From NCBI RefSeq assembly GCF_003951095.1, contig NZ_QXGL01000001.1, forward strand, positions 558,001-622,000: 64,000 nucleotides of DNA, written 5' to 3'. Of the stretch, positions 18,981 through 28,137 are shown piece by piece (positions within the stretch are counted from its first letter, which is position 1; each line of letters begins with the position of its first letter). A program made the position numbers and the translations under genes. This DNA is from Bifidobacterium goeldii. GTDB lineage: Bacteria > Actinomycetota > Actinomycetes > Actinomycetales > Bifidobacteriaceae. A model generated the notes under the pieces. That model had not been told where the DNA came from and made no database searches. It saw only the letters and a program-made list of their open reading frames with translations.

Positions 18981-19838
18981 CTAGTCTCTGCTACCGAACA
19001 GCTGCAGGATGTACAGGAACATGTTCACAAAGTCGAGGTACAGGTTGAGCGCGCACACGATCGAAATCTTACGAATCATTTCCGGGCCCTGAGACTCATA
19101 GTGAGCGAACAGTGCACGCGTAGCCTGCGCATCGTACATCGTCATGCCAGCAAACAGCACCAAGCCAATTGCGCAGATAATACGCGTTGCTTCGCCAACT
19201 CCTGGAATGAACATCAGTACTAGTTGCGAGATGATCAGTACGATCAGGCCAACCATCAGAATTGGGCCGAGCTTGAGCATGTCAAACTTGGTGGTCAGCG
19301 AGAACATCGTAAGCACAAGGAAGAACAGTGCGCACATGCCAAGCGCAATACCAATATCAGACAATTGGTACACGATGAAAATCGAGCTGAGTGTAAAGCC
19401 CATCAGTGCAGCATACACGTAGAACATGACGCGAGCGGCTGTAGAGCTAATGGTCATAATGCGTGCGCCAAGATAGAGCGCGAGACCTACCTGAACAATG
19501 GCGAAGAGGAAGAACCCGATCAGACCAGTAGCGCTGATAAAGGCAACATATGCACCAGTCATCTGCGTGAATACAGCGACCACGGCGGTAATAATCAGGC
19601 CGATGGTCATCTCACCATATGCTTTTGTGACTGAGGCTCGCTGTGCCTGCTGCACTTGTTCATAGGAATACGCAGTTTGCGCGTTCATGGTCGCCGTACC
19701 ATTGGGCGCATACCCATACTGGGGCTGACCGTAATTGTTCTGCGTATAAGGGCTCTGTGCGTACGGCTGCTGATTCTGACCGTATTGCGGCTGGCCAAAT
19801 GGATTGCCGTTACCTTGCGGCTGCTGACCGAATGTCAT
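18981..19838 (-). CDS. Bax inhibitor-1/YccA (TMBIM) family membrane protein
   Basis: The 285-residue protein has a Gly/Gln/Tyr/Asn-rich cytosolic N-terminus of about 55 residues (GQPQYGQNQQPYAQSPYTQ) followed by seven membrane segments. Family signatures include AALMGFTLSSIFIVY and the closing CALNLYLDFVNMFLYILQLF. Family members are pH-sensitive calcium leak channels in studied cases; the role here is unknown. Two tandem ATG codons follow AAGGAG; the second (19838) has the better spacing. Confidence 0.9.
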   Translation of the reverse strand: MTFGQQPQGNGNPFGQPQYGQNQQPYAQSPYTQNNYGQPQYGYAPNGTATMNAQTAYSYEQVQQAQRASVTKAYGEMTIGLIITAVVAVFTQMTGAYVAFISATGLIGFFLFAIVQVGLALYLGARIMTISSTAARVMFYVYAALMGFTLSSIFIVYQLSDIGIALGMCALFFLVLTMFSLTTKFDMLKLGPILMVGLIVLIISQLVLMFIPGVGEATRIICAIGLVLFAGMTMYDAQATRALFAHYESQGPEMIRKISIVCALNLYLDFVNMFLYILQLFGSRD

Positions 19839-19937
19839 CATGACTCCTTGCTTGTCGCTTCTCCCTCATCCTACGGGGTATCGCCTGAGAGTCACCTGAA
19901 TTTCAGCCTGGAGCATGGCGGTTTCACGATATGCGCA

Positions 19938-19967
19938 CAGGTGGGTAGACAAACACCTACCCACCTG
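19938..19967. terminator. Hairpin after the DUF5067-like gene
   Basis: A perfect 10-bp inverted repeat, caggtgggta / tacccacctg, lies 30 bp after the stop. It lacks a long T run, so it may be a processing or factor-dependent site. Confidence 0.5.
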
Positions 19968-19995
19968 ATCAATCTGCGCGCCTACTGCACTGAAC

Positions 19996-20673
19996 TTACT
20001 GCAACGTAAACGTGTGCGTTACTTTGGCATCGGTAAAGTCAACAGTGCCTTCAACTTCAATGCTGACTGGGCTGTCATCTTCAAGCACGTACGCTTGCGT
20101 GACCGTTGCGGTGCCTCCTGGCTGCAATTTCGAGAGCGCCGAGTTGGCATCGTACCCCTCTGGAGCCTCAGTGAAGATTGCAGTATCAAGCTGACGGCCG
20201 TTCTGGAACGCGCTGACCATGTAATCCATGTAATTCGAGTTTTCAGACTTATTGTTAGTCAACTCATACGTCAGTACTGCCGTGGGCTTGCCTTCGTAAT
20301 CTGCACCGGTTTTGGTCAATGACACGAGTTTGACGTGGTAGTTGCCGGAATCAACATCGCCTTCCATGTCCTGTTCGCCGGTTGCGGCTGCCTTGTCTTT
20401 TGACGTGTCGCCGTCAGTGGACGATGCATCAGTGTCAGCATTGTTCTTCTGCGTGGCGTCACTGCTGGACTGACTGGACGTTGATGACTTGTTGGCGTCG
20501 TCTGTTGAAGAGCTGTTCGGTGCTGCAGTGCTACCGAGAGCTGCCACAACAATGATGATGATCAGCCAAAACCACCATTTTTTCCACAGTGGTTTCTTCG
20601 GTTTTGCGGCATGCTGCTCACCTTGGCTCACGGGCCGCTGGCTCGGCTGCTGAGCAGGGTTGGGGTTACTCAT
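19996..20673 (-). CDS. Membrane-anchored extracytoplasmic protein, DUF5067-like
   Basis: The 225-residue protein has a basic cytosolic N-terminus (PKKPLWKKWW), one membrane segment (FWLIIIIVVAALGSTAA, about residues 36-52) and a long Ser/Thr/Asp linker that probably crosses the peptidoglycan. A C-terminal beta-rich domain follows (YHVKLVSLTKTGADYEGKPT through VEGTVDFTDAKVTHTF). That domain resembles the DUF5067 family of Gram-positive surface proteins. The lack of a cysteine after the hydrophobic segment argues against a lipoprotein. The function is unknown. It is divergent from the histidine kinase gene. Confidence 0.75.
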   Translation of the reverse strand: MSNPNPAQQPSQRPVSQGEQHAAKPKKPLWKKWWFWLIIIIVVAALGSTAAPNSSSTDDANKSSTSSQSSSDATQKNNADTDASSTDGDTSKDKAAATGEQDMEGDVDSGNYHVKLVSLTKTGADYEGKPTAVLTYELTNNKSENSNYMDYMVSAFQNGRQLDTAIFTEAPEGYDANSALSKLQPGGTATVTQAYVLEDDSPVSIEVEGTVDFTDAKVTHTFTLQ

Positions 20674-20792
20674 AGCTCCTTCTTTCTCTTTCGCGGCAAT
20701 CGGCGACGCTCATCGTGCAGGTTGCGGCGCCTGACACATACGACGCTATCGAAATACGCGCCACGCCGTCAGTGGACGAATGGTCATATTGC

Positions 20793-20836
20793 ATTGCCCA
20801 TTCGGGCAATCGAACGTGTCTAGACGCGCCCGTTCG
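20793..20836. promoter_or_regulatory. Two inverted repeats between the DUF5067-like gene and the two-component system
   Basis: attgccc-attc-gggcaat (20793-20810) is a perfect 7-bp inverted repeat. Next to it cgaacg (20811-20816) faces cgttcg (20831-20836) across 14 bp. They lie 40-85 bp upstream of the kinase start, a position suited to a regulator site. This is pattern evidence only. Confidence 0.4.
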
Positions 20837-20864
20837 TTCAATGGTGTCGATCGGCGAGCAGCAA

Positions 20865-20870
20865 TACAGT
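20865..20870 (+). promoter_or_regulatory. -10 box of the histidine kinase gene
   Basis: TACAGT ends 7 bases before the ATG at 20878, which fits a leaderless transcript. Confidence 0.45.
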
Positions 20871-20877
20871 GGGAAAT

Positions 20878-22356
20878 ATGACCGCACCTTCCTCGATGCC
20901 ACGCTTGCCTCACCGATGGCCACTGTCTATTACGGCTGATGACGTTGTACCAGTACGCACACGACTGTGGTGCACGGTGGTGATGATTCCTCTCGCCATG
21001 ATGATGTGTTTAGTGCAAGTTGCTTATGCAGCCTCAGCATTCACGAATGAGGATGGTGACCTTACTAACCCGTGGATGATACTGGGCGTATTGCTTGCGC
21101 TGGTCTGGCCGTTTGTGTTGCAAAAGCGTTCGAAGCACCCTGAACCTGTGTTCTGGATTTGTGCGCTCGCGACCCTAGTATTCCCTTATGATCCGCTACT
21201 GATGCTGATGGCGTTGTGCTCGCTCATTGCTCGCCGATCAGACACGCGGCGCACGTTGCGCGCCATAGTTGTTGCAACACCGATTGCTGTTTGGGCACAA
21301 TTGCGTGATGCACTTCAGCCAGCAGGCACATCGTTCTGGCATGAAGTGTTTGCCAAACCAGGCACTACTGATACTGGGCAAACGCCGGTCATGCTTGTTG
21401 AGGAATCGACAATTGTGACGACTGCGATTGTGATCGCGCTACTAGGCGTGGGCGGAGCCATATTGATTGGCTTGCATATTCGTTCGCGCGCGCGACTCAA
21501 CGAGGCAGATGCGCGCACTGAAGCCGCTCGTCATCATGCCGCACACTTACAAGATGATCTTGCCAATCAACAGCTTGCTGATGCGATCGCCGCTGAAGCA
21601 CATGATACGTTGGCGCATTCGCTATCGTTGATTGCACTCAATGCGAGCGCATTACAAGTCGAGGCTGCGCGTTTAGCGCAAACTGATCTGCACGAAGCCG
21701 GTACCAATGTTGACGATATGCGTCGGCGTGCGCAAACGGTCGCGCTGAAAGCTGATGAAATCCGCCGCCAGTCGGCAGGCGCTTTGGACGAAGCGCATGC
21801 GATTATCGACATGTTGCGTCACCCACAGCAGGCGTGGGAACAATTGGCTCCCAGTGATGAGACTGCGTTAACGCGCGAATCGTTGGACGCGTTGATTCAA
21901 GATACGCGGCGAGCTGGCACATCGTTGAACACGTGGATTGATATTCATCAGCTGGGTGATTTAGACGAGACGATTGGCAAGGTTGCGTATCGTGCGATTC
22001 AAGAAAGTCTCACCAATGCGTGCCGTCATGCTGTTGGCGCACCAGTGTGTTTGGAAGTAACAGTCAATCCGCAGCAAGGCGTGCACGTGCATGTCAGTAA
22101 TCCCATCACTGGCAGCGAGTCGCATGATGCTAGTGCTATGCCAGCTGCTTCATCGAACGATACTGCGCACAATGCGCGTACCGGTGCTGGACTTCCCGGT
22201 GTTGCTGCGCGCGTTCGTTCAGTGGGCGGAGAATGCCGCTATGGCAGTGATGCTCAACAAATCTTCCATGTTGATGTGGTATTGCCCTGGCACACGCCAG
22301 ATAATCCAGCAACGCCCAGTATGCCGGCCGGCTCCACCGCTACTGTGCCAGTATGA
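20878..22356 (+). CDS. Sensor histidine kinase of the NarL-type (HisKA_3) group
   Basis: The 492-residue membrane kinase has about five hydrophobic segments in the first 190 residues and little extracytoplasmic sequence. A coiled-coil linker (residues ~205-235) precedes the phospho-acceptor motif AEAHDTLAHSLSL (His near residue 240). The ATP-binding domain has the N box in YRAIQESLTNACRHAV and a G box in TGAGLPGVAARVRSVGG. Between these lies a low-complexity stretch (ESHDASAMPAASSNDTAHNA) that splits the ATPase domain. The ATG at 20878 is chosen since a -10 box sits 7 bp upstream. It overlaps the response regulator gene by 4 bp (ATGA), so the two are co-translated. Confidence 0.9.
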   Translation: MTAPSSMPRLPHRWPLSITADDVVPVRTRLWCTVVMIPLAMMMCLVQVAYAASAFTNEDGDLTNPWMILGVLLALVWPFVLQKRSKHPEPVFWICALATLVFPYDPLLMLMALCSLIARRSDTRRTLRAIVVATPIAVWAQLRDALQPAGTSFWHEVFAKPGTTDTGQTPVMLVEESTIVTTAIVIALLGVGGAILIGLHIRSRARLNEADARTEAARHHAAHLQDDLANQQLADAIAAEAHDTLAHSLSLIALNASALQVEAARLAQTDLHEAGTNVDDMRRRAQTVALKADEIRRQSAGALDEAHAIIDMLRHPQQAWEQLAPSDETALTRESLDALIQDTRRAGTSLNTWIDIHQLGDLDETIGKVAYRAIQESLTNACRHAVGAPVCLEVTVNPQQGVHVHVSNPITGSESHDASAMPAASSNDTAHNARTGAGLPGVAARVRSVGGECRYGSDAQQIFHVDVVLPWHTPDNPATPSMPAGSTATVPV

Positions 22357-23078
22357 TGGGCATCGTGAAGGCAGAAGAACCGCGAGAAGCTAGCACGATT
22401 GTCACTGTGAGTATCATCGATGATGATCCGATGGTCTGTCAGGCGATGGAATTGATTCTCAACGATTACTCGCAGGGTCTTATTCGCGTAGTATCCACGT
22501 CTACTGGAGGCCGCGAAGCAGTGCGAAAAGCACGTAGCGAGCACCCTGACGTCGTGTTGATGGATATCGCCATGCCTGACATGGATGGTATTGCAGCTAC
22601 TCAGCAGTTGCGCGCACTGCCCCATCCAACGCATGTGTTGATTCTTACATCGCTTAATCCTTCGAATACGGTGCAACGCGCAATAGAAGCGGGTGCTGAA
22701 GGGTTTGTGTCGAAAACGGATGCGCCGGAGGAAATTATTCGTCGCGTGCTTGATGTGTGTCAGGGCGCCCCACAGTTCAATGTTGCCAGTCAACGGCAGT
22801 TGCTTGCTGATCTTGGTTCGTCGCGTCCGCAGGCTCGCCGCGATGAGGCACGCGCATTGCTTAATGCGCTGCCTGCGCGTGAGCGAGAAACAGTGATTCT
22901 CGCTGCCGAAGGAATGACGAATGCGGAGATTGCGGCGCGCATGTTTATTTCGGAGCGTACGGCCAAAGCGCATCTTTCGAGCGCGGCTGACAAGCTAGCA
23001 ATGGGCCGCGTGCAAATGGCACGACTTGTTGAACGGGCCGATCTTGATGATGGGACGCGCCCAGTGATATCTGCCTGA
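22353..23078 (+). CDS. LuxR/NarL family response regulator
   Basis: The 241-residue protein has an N-terminal receiver domain with the acidic triad in IIDDDPMV, the phospho-acceptor Asp in VVLMDIAMPDMDG (near residue 70) and Lys in GFVSKTDAPEE. A C-terminal LuxR helix-turn-helix follows (LPARERETVILAAEGMTNAE, then IAARMFISERTAKAHLSS). It is the cognate partner of the kinase just upstream. The target genes cannot be told from sequence; the inverted repeats at 20793-20836 are candidates for an autoregulatory site. Confidence 0.92.
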   Translation: MMGIVKAEEPREASTIVTVSIIDDDPMVCQAMELILNDYSQGLIRVVSTSTGGREAVRKARSEHPDVVLMDIAMPDMDGIAATQQLRALPHPTHVLILTSLNPSNTVQRAIEAGAEGFVSKTDAPEEIIRRVLDVCQGAPQFNVASQRQLLADLGSSRPQARRDEARALLNALPARERETVILAAEGMTNAEIAARMFISERTAKAHLSSAADKLAMGRVQMARLVERADLDDGTRPVISA

Positions 23079-23158
23079 CAGGCTGGGCGCACGCTGCTAG
23101 GCTGGAGATTGAAGCATGGCGTGTTCGCCACGCGCGCCAATGGAGGGGGTAGGATCAC

Positions 23159-25264
23159 ATGTCGATCAGTGCATACGAGAAGCCGCTAGGCAAAGTATTC
23201 ACCCCGGATTATCAGTTCTCAATTCCATCATTTCAACGCGCCTATATTTGGCGTCGAGAAAACATTCTGCAGCTGATTAACGATCTTGAGGAAGCAGCAA
23301 AAACACCAAATACCCCGTATTTTCTTGGATCGTTGATTCTCGTTCGAGAAGGCGGCACGCGGTTTAGTGTGATTGATGGCCAGCAGCGACTGGTATCACT
23401 GTCGATTATTATTGCCGCTTTGCGTGATTTGGAAACTGACCCGGAGTGGATGCGTCTGCTTGATGCGCTGATCGTAGAGCCTGGCGACAAATTGCGTGGC
23501 ATTGCGAACGAGCCACGGTTAACACTGCGCGAGCGTGATGCGGCATTTTTCCGCGAATATGTGCAGGAAGGTAATCTGGAAGCGCTCTTCGACTTAAGTG
23601 ATGATGATTGGGCGTCGAACGCACAACGCAATATCACGATTAACACTAAAACAGCGTATGACGCGTTAGATGCGCTCAGTGAGGATGAGCGGCATCGTTT
23701 CGCCTCCTACTTGGTGAACGGTGTGACGCTGGTCATTGTGACCACCGATGATCTTGATGGCGCACATCGTATTTTTGACGTGATGAATATGCGCGGTTTG
23801 CCGCTCACCCCGTCGGATGTGTTTAAAGCAAAAGCATTATCCGGTATGAAGCCAGCGGAAGCAGACGCGTGGGCTGCCCGCTGGGATGACATTATGGATC
23901 CGCTGGGCGATGATACCGCGCAGGTTGAAGAATTCTTCGCATACTTGCATATGATCGTCACGCATAAGCCGGCTAGCGGCAGGCTGATTGGTGATTTTCT
24001 TGATGAAGTATTGCAACCGTATCTTGCCGGCGGCACAGTAACGGCGTTTATTGATAAAGTGCTTGCACCATATGCGATGGCATGGCGTATTCTTGAGCGT
24101 CCGAGTGAGGCATTGCTACCAGATGAGGCACGTGATGTGCTCGAATTGTTGAATGATTATTCGGGGCATGAATGGCGACCTGTTGCTATGTGGGCGCTCG
24201 TGCATTCGTTCCGCAATTTAGGAGCGCCTGGTGTTTCACCATTTACGGCCATTGGCGCTCATGCCACTCGTTCTGCGGCTGATGCAAAAGCTGTGCTTGA
24301 TCTTCATGACCGGCAACGGCTCAAGGAAGTGCTTGTAGCGCTTGAGCGAGCGACCGGCATTGCCACATTGAATCGTCATAGTGCGCTTACTCGTCGTGGG
24401 CGTGCTGCTGCTGCAATTCGCGATCTTGACAAGGGTTATCCGGTACGGCTTGTACGCGGACTGTCTGTGTCTGCCAATGATCGTGCAGGAGCTTTAGTAC
24501 GTTTGCACGGTGAATTACAGGGTGAAGAGAACCTTATTCGACTGTTGTTGATTCGCGCAAACGAGTGTAAGGCTCAGTCGCGTATTACGCGGCCGCGTTC
24601 GTTGAGCGCTTTGCCAATCATGCCGTTGGATATTACGCAATCGTCATCGTTTGCTGACTGGACGCAGGAACAGCATGATTTTTGGATGTATCGACTGGGC
24701 AATATGGCGTTGGTACAGGGCAGTGAAGATCAGCTCAATCGCCTTACCGACTATGATCGCCGCCGTAACCGGATGCTTATGCGCGCGGATTCGCGCCGAT
24801 TCCCGCTTACCGCGCAGTTAGAGGATTTCAATGCGTGCACGCCGCACATGCTGCATGCACGGCAGGAAGAAACTATTCGGCTGATTGCCGAATACTGGGA
24901 TATTCGCTATGACGAAGATCATGCTGACTTGACTGCGCAAGATGTCGAGCAGCTTGCTCGCGATCATGCGGCCAAGCCTACGCGCGGATCTCGCCGCGTC
25001 ACTATTGCACAAGTGGTGGCTGCTGGCTTGCTTATTCCTGGTGAAACGTTGGTGTGGGAGCGCCCGCGTAAGGGTGAGCGTTGGGTGGCAACGGTGACTG
25101 AACATGGCCGATTCCGTTTGGAAGATGGTTCGGAATATGCGTCACCAACGGCGGCCGCAAAAGCAGCCAGTGGCAGTACTGGCAATGGTTTAGATGTGTG
25201 GAAGCGTACTGCGGATGGCCGCAAGCTGAGTGATATTTGGAAGGAATATCGTTTGCGCTACTAG
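23159..25264 (+). CDS. DUF262 (GmrSD-type) protein with a DUF1524-like region and a RAMA-like C-terminus
   Basis: The 701-residue protein starts with a DUF262 domain (FSIPSFQRAYIWRRENILQL, the nucleotide-binding signature IDGQQRLVSLSI near residue 72, and DGAHRIFDVMNMRGLPLTPS). A DUF1524-like region follows (about residues 480-590, with MYRLGNMALVQGSEDQLNRL). In its place the usual HNH nuclease signature (xHxLP) is not recognisable; the aligned segment reads LSALPIMPLDI. The last 80 residues look like a RAMA domain (VAAGLLIPGETLVWERPRKG, DGSEYASPTAAAKAASGSTG, NGLDVWKRTADGRKLSDIW), a module found on modification-dependent enzymes. Relatives include GmrSD and SspE, which restrict modified phage DNA. 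A defence role is inference, and the nuclease may be inactive. It stands 80 bp after the response regulator. Confidence 0.75.
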   Translation: MSISAYEKPLGKVFTPDYQFSIPSFQRAYIWRRENILQLINDLEEAAKTPNTPYFLGSLILVREGGTRFSVIDGQQRLVSLSIIIAALRDLETDPEWMRLLDALIVEPGDKLRGIANEPRLTLRERDAAFFREYVQEGNLEALFDLSDDDWASNAQRNITINTKTAYDALDALSEDERHRFASYLVNGVTLVIVTTDDLDGAHRIFDVMNMRGLPLTPSDVFKAKALSGMKPAEADAWAARWDDIMDPLGDDTAQVEEFFAYLHMIVTHKPASGRLIGDFLDEVLQPYLAGGTVTAFIDKVLAPYAMAWRILERPSEALLPDEARDVLELLNDYSGHEWRPVAMWALVHSFRNLGAPGVSPFTAIGAHATRSAADAKAVLDLHDRQRLKEVLVALERATGIATLNRHSALTRRGRAAAAIRDLDKGYPVRLVRGLSVSANDRAGALVRLHGELQGEENLIRLLLIRANECKAQSRITRPRSLSALPIMPLDITQSSSFADWTQEQHDFWMYRLGNMALVQGSEDQLNRLTDYDRRRNRMLMRADSRRFPLTAQLEDFNACTPHMLHARQEETIRLIAEYWDIRYDEDHADLTAQDVEQLARDHAAKPTRGSRRVTIAQVVAAGLLIPGETLVWERPRKGERWVATVTEHGRFRLEDGSEYASPTAAAKAASGSTGNGLDVWKRTADGRKLSDIWKEYRLRY

Positions 25265-25300
25265 TGGTGCACAGTGCTGAAGGCATTGCGTACCTAACGC

Positions 25301-25346
25301 GTAAGGGGCTGGTTTGATATCTCGTGATATCAAACCAGCCCCTTAC
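25301..25346. terminator. Bidirectional terminator between the DUF262 gene and acnA
   Basis: A perfect 20-bp stem (gtaaggggctggtttgatat with its complement) and a 6-base loop lie between the two convergent genes. Confidence 0.85.
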
Positions 25347-25360
25347 GGTTCAACAGCGTA

Positions 25361-28060
25361 TTACTTCATGAGGTTGCGCAGCACGTATTGCAGAATGCCA
25401 CCGTTACGGTAGTAATCAGCCTCACCAGGCGTATCGATGCGCACGACCGCGTCAAACTCAGTCTTGGAGCCGTCGGCGTGCGTAGCGGTCACGTGCACGG
25501 TCTTCGGGGTCGCACCATTGTTGAGTTCTTCGATACCGTCGATATCGTAGGTTTCTGTGCCGTCGAGACCGAGCGACGTGTAGCTCTCCCCTGCTGGGAA
25601 CTGCAATGGCAGCACACCCATGCCGATCAAGTTGCTGCGGTGAATACGTTCGAAGCTCTCGGTGATGACTGCCTTGACGCCAAGCATGAGCGTACCCTTA
25701 GCAGCCCAGTCACGAGACGAACCGGTACCGTATTCCTTGCCAGCAAGCACAACTAGCGGAATGTCAGCAGCCTTGTAGTTCAGCGATGCATCGAAAATCG
25801 TAGATGGCTTACCAGTCGTGAAATCGTACGTGAAACCACCGGGCGTAACCTCGTTGCCGGTGGAGGCAAGCAGCTGGTTCCTCAAACGAATGTTACCGAA
25901 TGTACCGCGAACCATCACCTCATGGTTGCCTCGACGAGAACCGTACGAGTTGAAGTTCTTCGGTTCGACGCCGCGTTCGGTCAGGTACTTGCCAGCTGGG
26001 CTGGATGCCTTGAATGCGCCTGCCGGGGAGATGTGGTCAGTGGTGACCGAGTCACCGAGCAAGGCGAGCACGCGGGCACTGTGAATGTCCGAAACCGGAT
26101 CCGGCACGGCCTTCATGCCATCAAAGAACGTCTGACGGCGCACGTACGTGGACTTCGGATCCCATGCGAACAATTCGCCTTCAGGCACGTCGAGGCCCTT
26201 CCAGCGATGGTCGCCTTCAAAAACGCTCGCATAGTCTTTGAGGAACATTTCGCGGCTCACGGTGCCGTTGACCACGGCGGCGACTTCCTCATTGGTCGGC
26301 CAGATGTCCTTCAAATACACGTCGTTACCGTCCGGGTCTTGGCCGAGCGGCTGGGTTTCGAAGTCGAAGTCCATCGTGCCGGCGAGCGCGTACGCGATGA
26401 CGAGCGGCGGCGAGGCGAGGTAGTTCATCTTGACGTCCGGGCTGATGCGGCCTTCGAAGTTGCGGTTGCCGGACAGCACGGCGGTGACGGTCAGGTCGTT
26501 CGCGTTGATCGCCTCGGAGATCTCCGGCAGCAGCGGGCCGGAGTTGCCGATGCAGGTGGCGCAGCCGAAGCCGACGAGCTCGTAGCCAAGCCGGTCGAGG
26601 TCGTCCTGCAGGCCTGCGGCCTTAAGATAGTCGGCGACGACCTGCGAGCCGGGAGCGAGCGAAGTCTTCACCCACGGCTTGGGGCTCAGGCCCTTGGCGA
26701 CCGCGTTGCGGGCGATCAGGCCGGCGGCGATCATCACGGACGGGTTGGACGTGTTCGTGCACGAAGTAATGCTGGCGATGGCCACGTCGCCGTTGGTGAG
26801 ATCAAAATCACCGCGGAAGTCGGTGGATACAGCAACCGGCTCCTTGACAGTCTTCGGCGTTTCATAGGCGGGCAGTGTATCTTCGAACGTCTTCTTGGAT
26901 TCGGACAGCACGATACGGTCCTGCGGACGCTTCGGGCCGGCGATGGACGGCACGACGGTAGACAGGTCGAGCTCCTCGTACTCGGAGTACTGCGGTTCGA
27001 CATAGTCCGGGTCGGATGCGTCGCCCCAGAGATGATTGGCCTTCGCGTACGCCTCGACGAGCGCGACCTGCTCGTCGGAGCGGCCGGTGAGCTTGAGATA
27101 GTCGAGCGTAACCTGATCGATCGGGAAGATGCCGCAGGTGGAGCCGAATTCAGGGCTCATGTTGCCGATGGTGGCGCGGTTGGCCAGCGGCACAGACGCA
27201 ATGCCGTCGCCGTAGAATTCGACGAACTTGCCGACAACGCCGTGCTTGCGCAGCATGTCGGTAATGGTGAGCACCACGTCGGTAGCAGTCACACCTTCGG
27301 GGATAGAACCGGTGAGCTTGAAGCCGACGACGCGCGGCACGAGCATGGAGATCGGCTGGCCGAGCATAGCAGCCTCGGCTTCAATACCGCCAACACCCCA
27401 GCCGAGCACGCCGAGACCGTTTTCAGTAGTGGTGTGTGAGTCGGTGCCAACGCACGAATCAAGATATGCGAGATCGCGGCCGCGCTCCCCTGCCTTAGTC
27501 ATAATGACTTTGGCAAGGTATTCGATGTTGACCTGGTGGATGATGCCGGTTCCCGGCGGCACGACGCGGAAGTTGCGGAACGCCTGCTGACCCCAGCGCA
27601 GGAACTGGTAGCGTTCGCCGTTACGCTGGTATTCGATGTCCATGTTCTGCTGAACAGCGTCGGCAACACCATACTTGTCGATCTGCACAGAGTGGTCGAT
27701 CACCATGTCGGACTGCACCTGCGGGTTAATAACCTCCGGGTCACCGCCAAGCTGCTTGACAGCGTCACGCATGGTAGCAAGATCAACAATGCACGGTACG
27801 CCAGTGAAATCCTGCATCACCACGCGGCTTGGCGTGAACTGGATTTCATGGCTCGGCTCAGCAGTCGGATCCCAATTCAGCAGTGCCTTAACGTGATCGT
27901 CAGTGATATTGGCACCGTCGATATTGCGCACGAGGTTCTCGACCAGCACCTTCAGCGAATACGGCAAGTGATCGACGCCGGGCAGATCAGCAATCGAATA
28001 GTAGTCATAGTCCTTGCCATTCACACTCAGTGTGGATAGCTGGTTGTCTCGTACGGACAT
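25361..28060 (-). CDS. acnA: Aconitate hydratase
   Basis: Aconitase isomerises citrate to isocitrate; in bifidobacteria it belongs to a partial TCA route towards glutamate. The 899-residue product is the AcnA/IRP type. Cluster ligands are visible as Cys in [12 protein letters not shown] (near residue 434) and the pair in [14 protein letters not shown] (near 500). The C-terminal swivel domain has [13 protein letters not shown]. The ATG at 28060 has a GGAGGGAAC site. The central third of the gene (about 26.3-27.1 kb) is visibly richer in G and C at third positions than both ends. Confidence 0.97.
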   Translation of the reverse strand: MSVRDNQLSTLSVNGKDYDYYSIADLPGVDHLPYSLKVLVENLVRNIDGANITDDHVKALLNWDPTAEPSHEIQFTPSRVVMQDFTGVPCIVDLATMRDAVKQLGGDPEVINPQVQSDMVIDHSVQIDKYGVADAVQQNMDIEYQRNGERYQFLRWGQQAFRNFRVVPPGTGIIHQVNIEYLAKVIMTKAGERGRDLAYLDSCVGTDSHTTTENGLGVLGWGVGGIEAEAAMLGQPISMLVPRVVGFKLTGSIPEGVTATDVVLTITDMLRKHGVVGKFVEFYGDGIASVPLANRATIGNMSPEFGSTCGIFPIDQVTLDYLKLTGRSDEQVALVEAYAKANHLWGDASDPDYVEPQYSEYEELDLSTVVPSIAGPKRPQDRIVLSESKKTFEDTLPAYETPKTVKEPVAVSTDFRGDFDLTNGDVAIASITSCTNTSNPSVMIAAGLIARNAVAKGLSPKPWVKTSLAPGSQVVADYLKAAGLQDDLDRLGYELVGFGCATCIGNSGPLLPEISEAINANDLTVTAVLSGNRNFEGRISPDVKMNYLASPPLVIAYALAGTMDFDFETQPLGQDPDGNDVYLKDIWPTNEEVAAVVNGTVSREMFLKDYASVFEGDHRWKGLDVPEGELFAWDPKSTYVRRQTFFDGMKAVPDPVSDIHSARVLALLGDSVTTDHISPAGAFKASSPAGKYLTERGVEPKNFNSYGSRRGNHEVMVRGTFGNIRLRNQLLASTGNEVTPGGFTYDFTTGKPSTIFDASLNYKAADIPLVVLAGKEYGTGSSRDWAAKGTLMLGVKAVITESFERIHRSNLIGMGVLPLQFPAGESYTSLGLDGTETYDIDGIEELNNGATPKTVHVTATHADGSKTEFDAVVRIDTPGEADYYRNGGILQYVLRNLMK

Positions 28061-28137
28061 GTTCCCTCCGGCCTTTAGATCGGCGAATCATGATTTCGTC
28101 GCCGATTATCCGCCGCTAACGATACCGGAGTGTTACC

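Noticed and set aside
25922..27439. 505-codon open frame opposite acnA
   Set aside because: Antisense shadow of the G/C-rich part of acnA with no ribosome binding site or recognisable domain.
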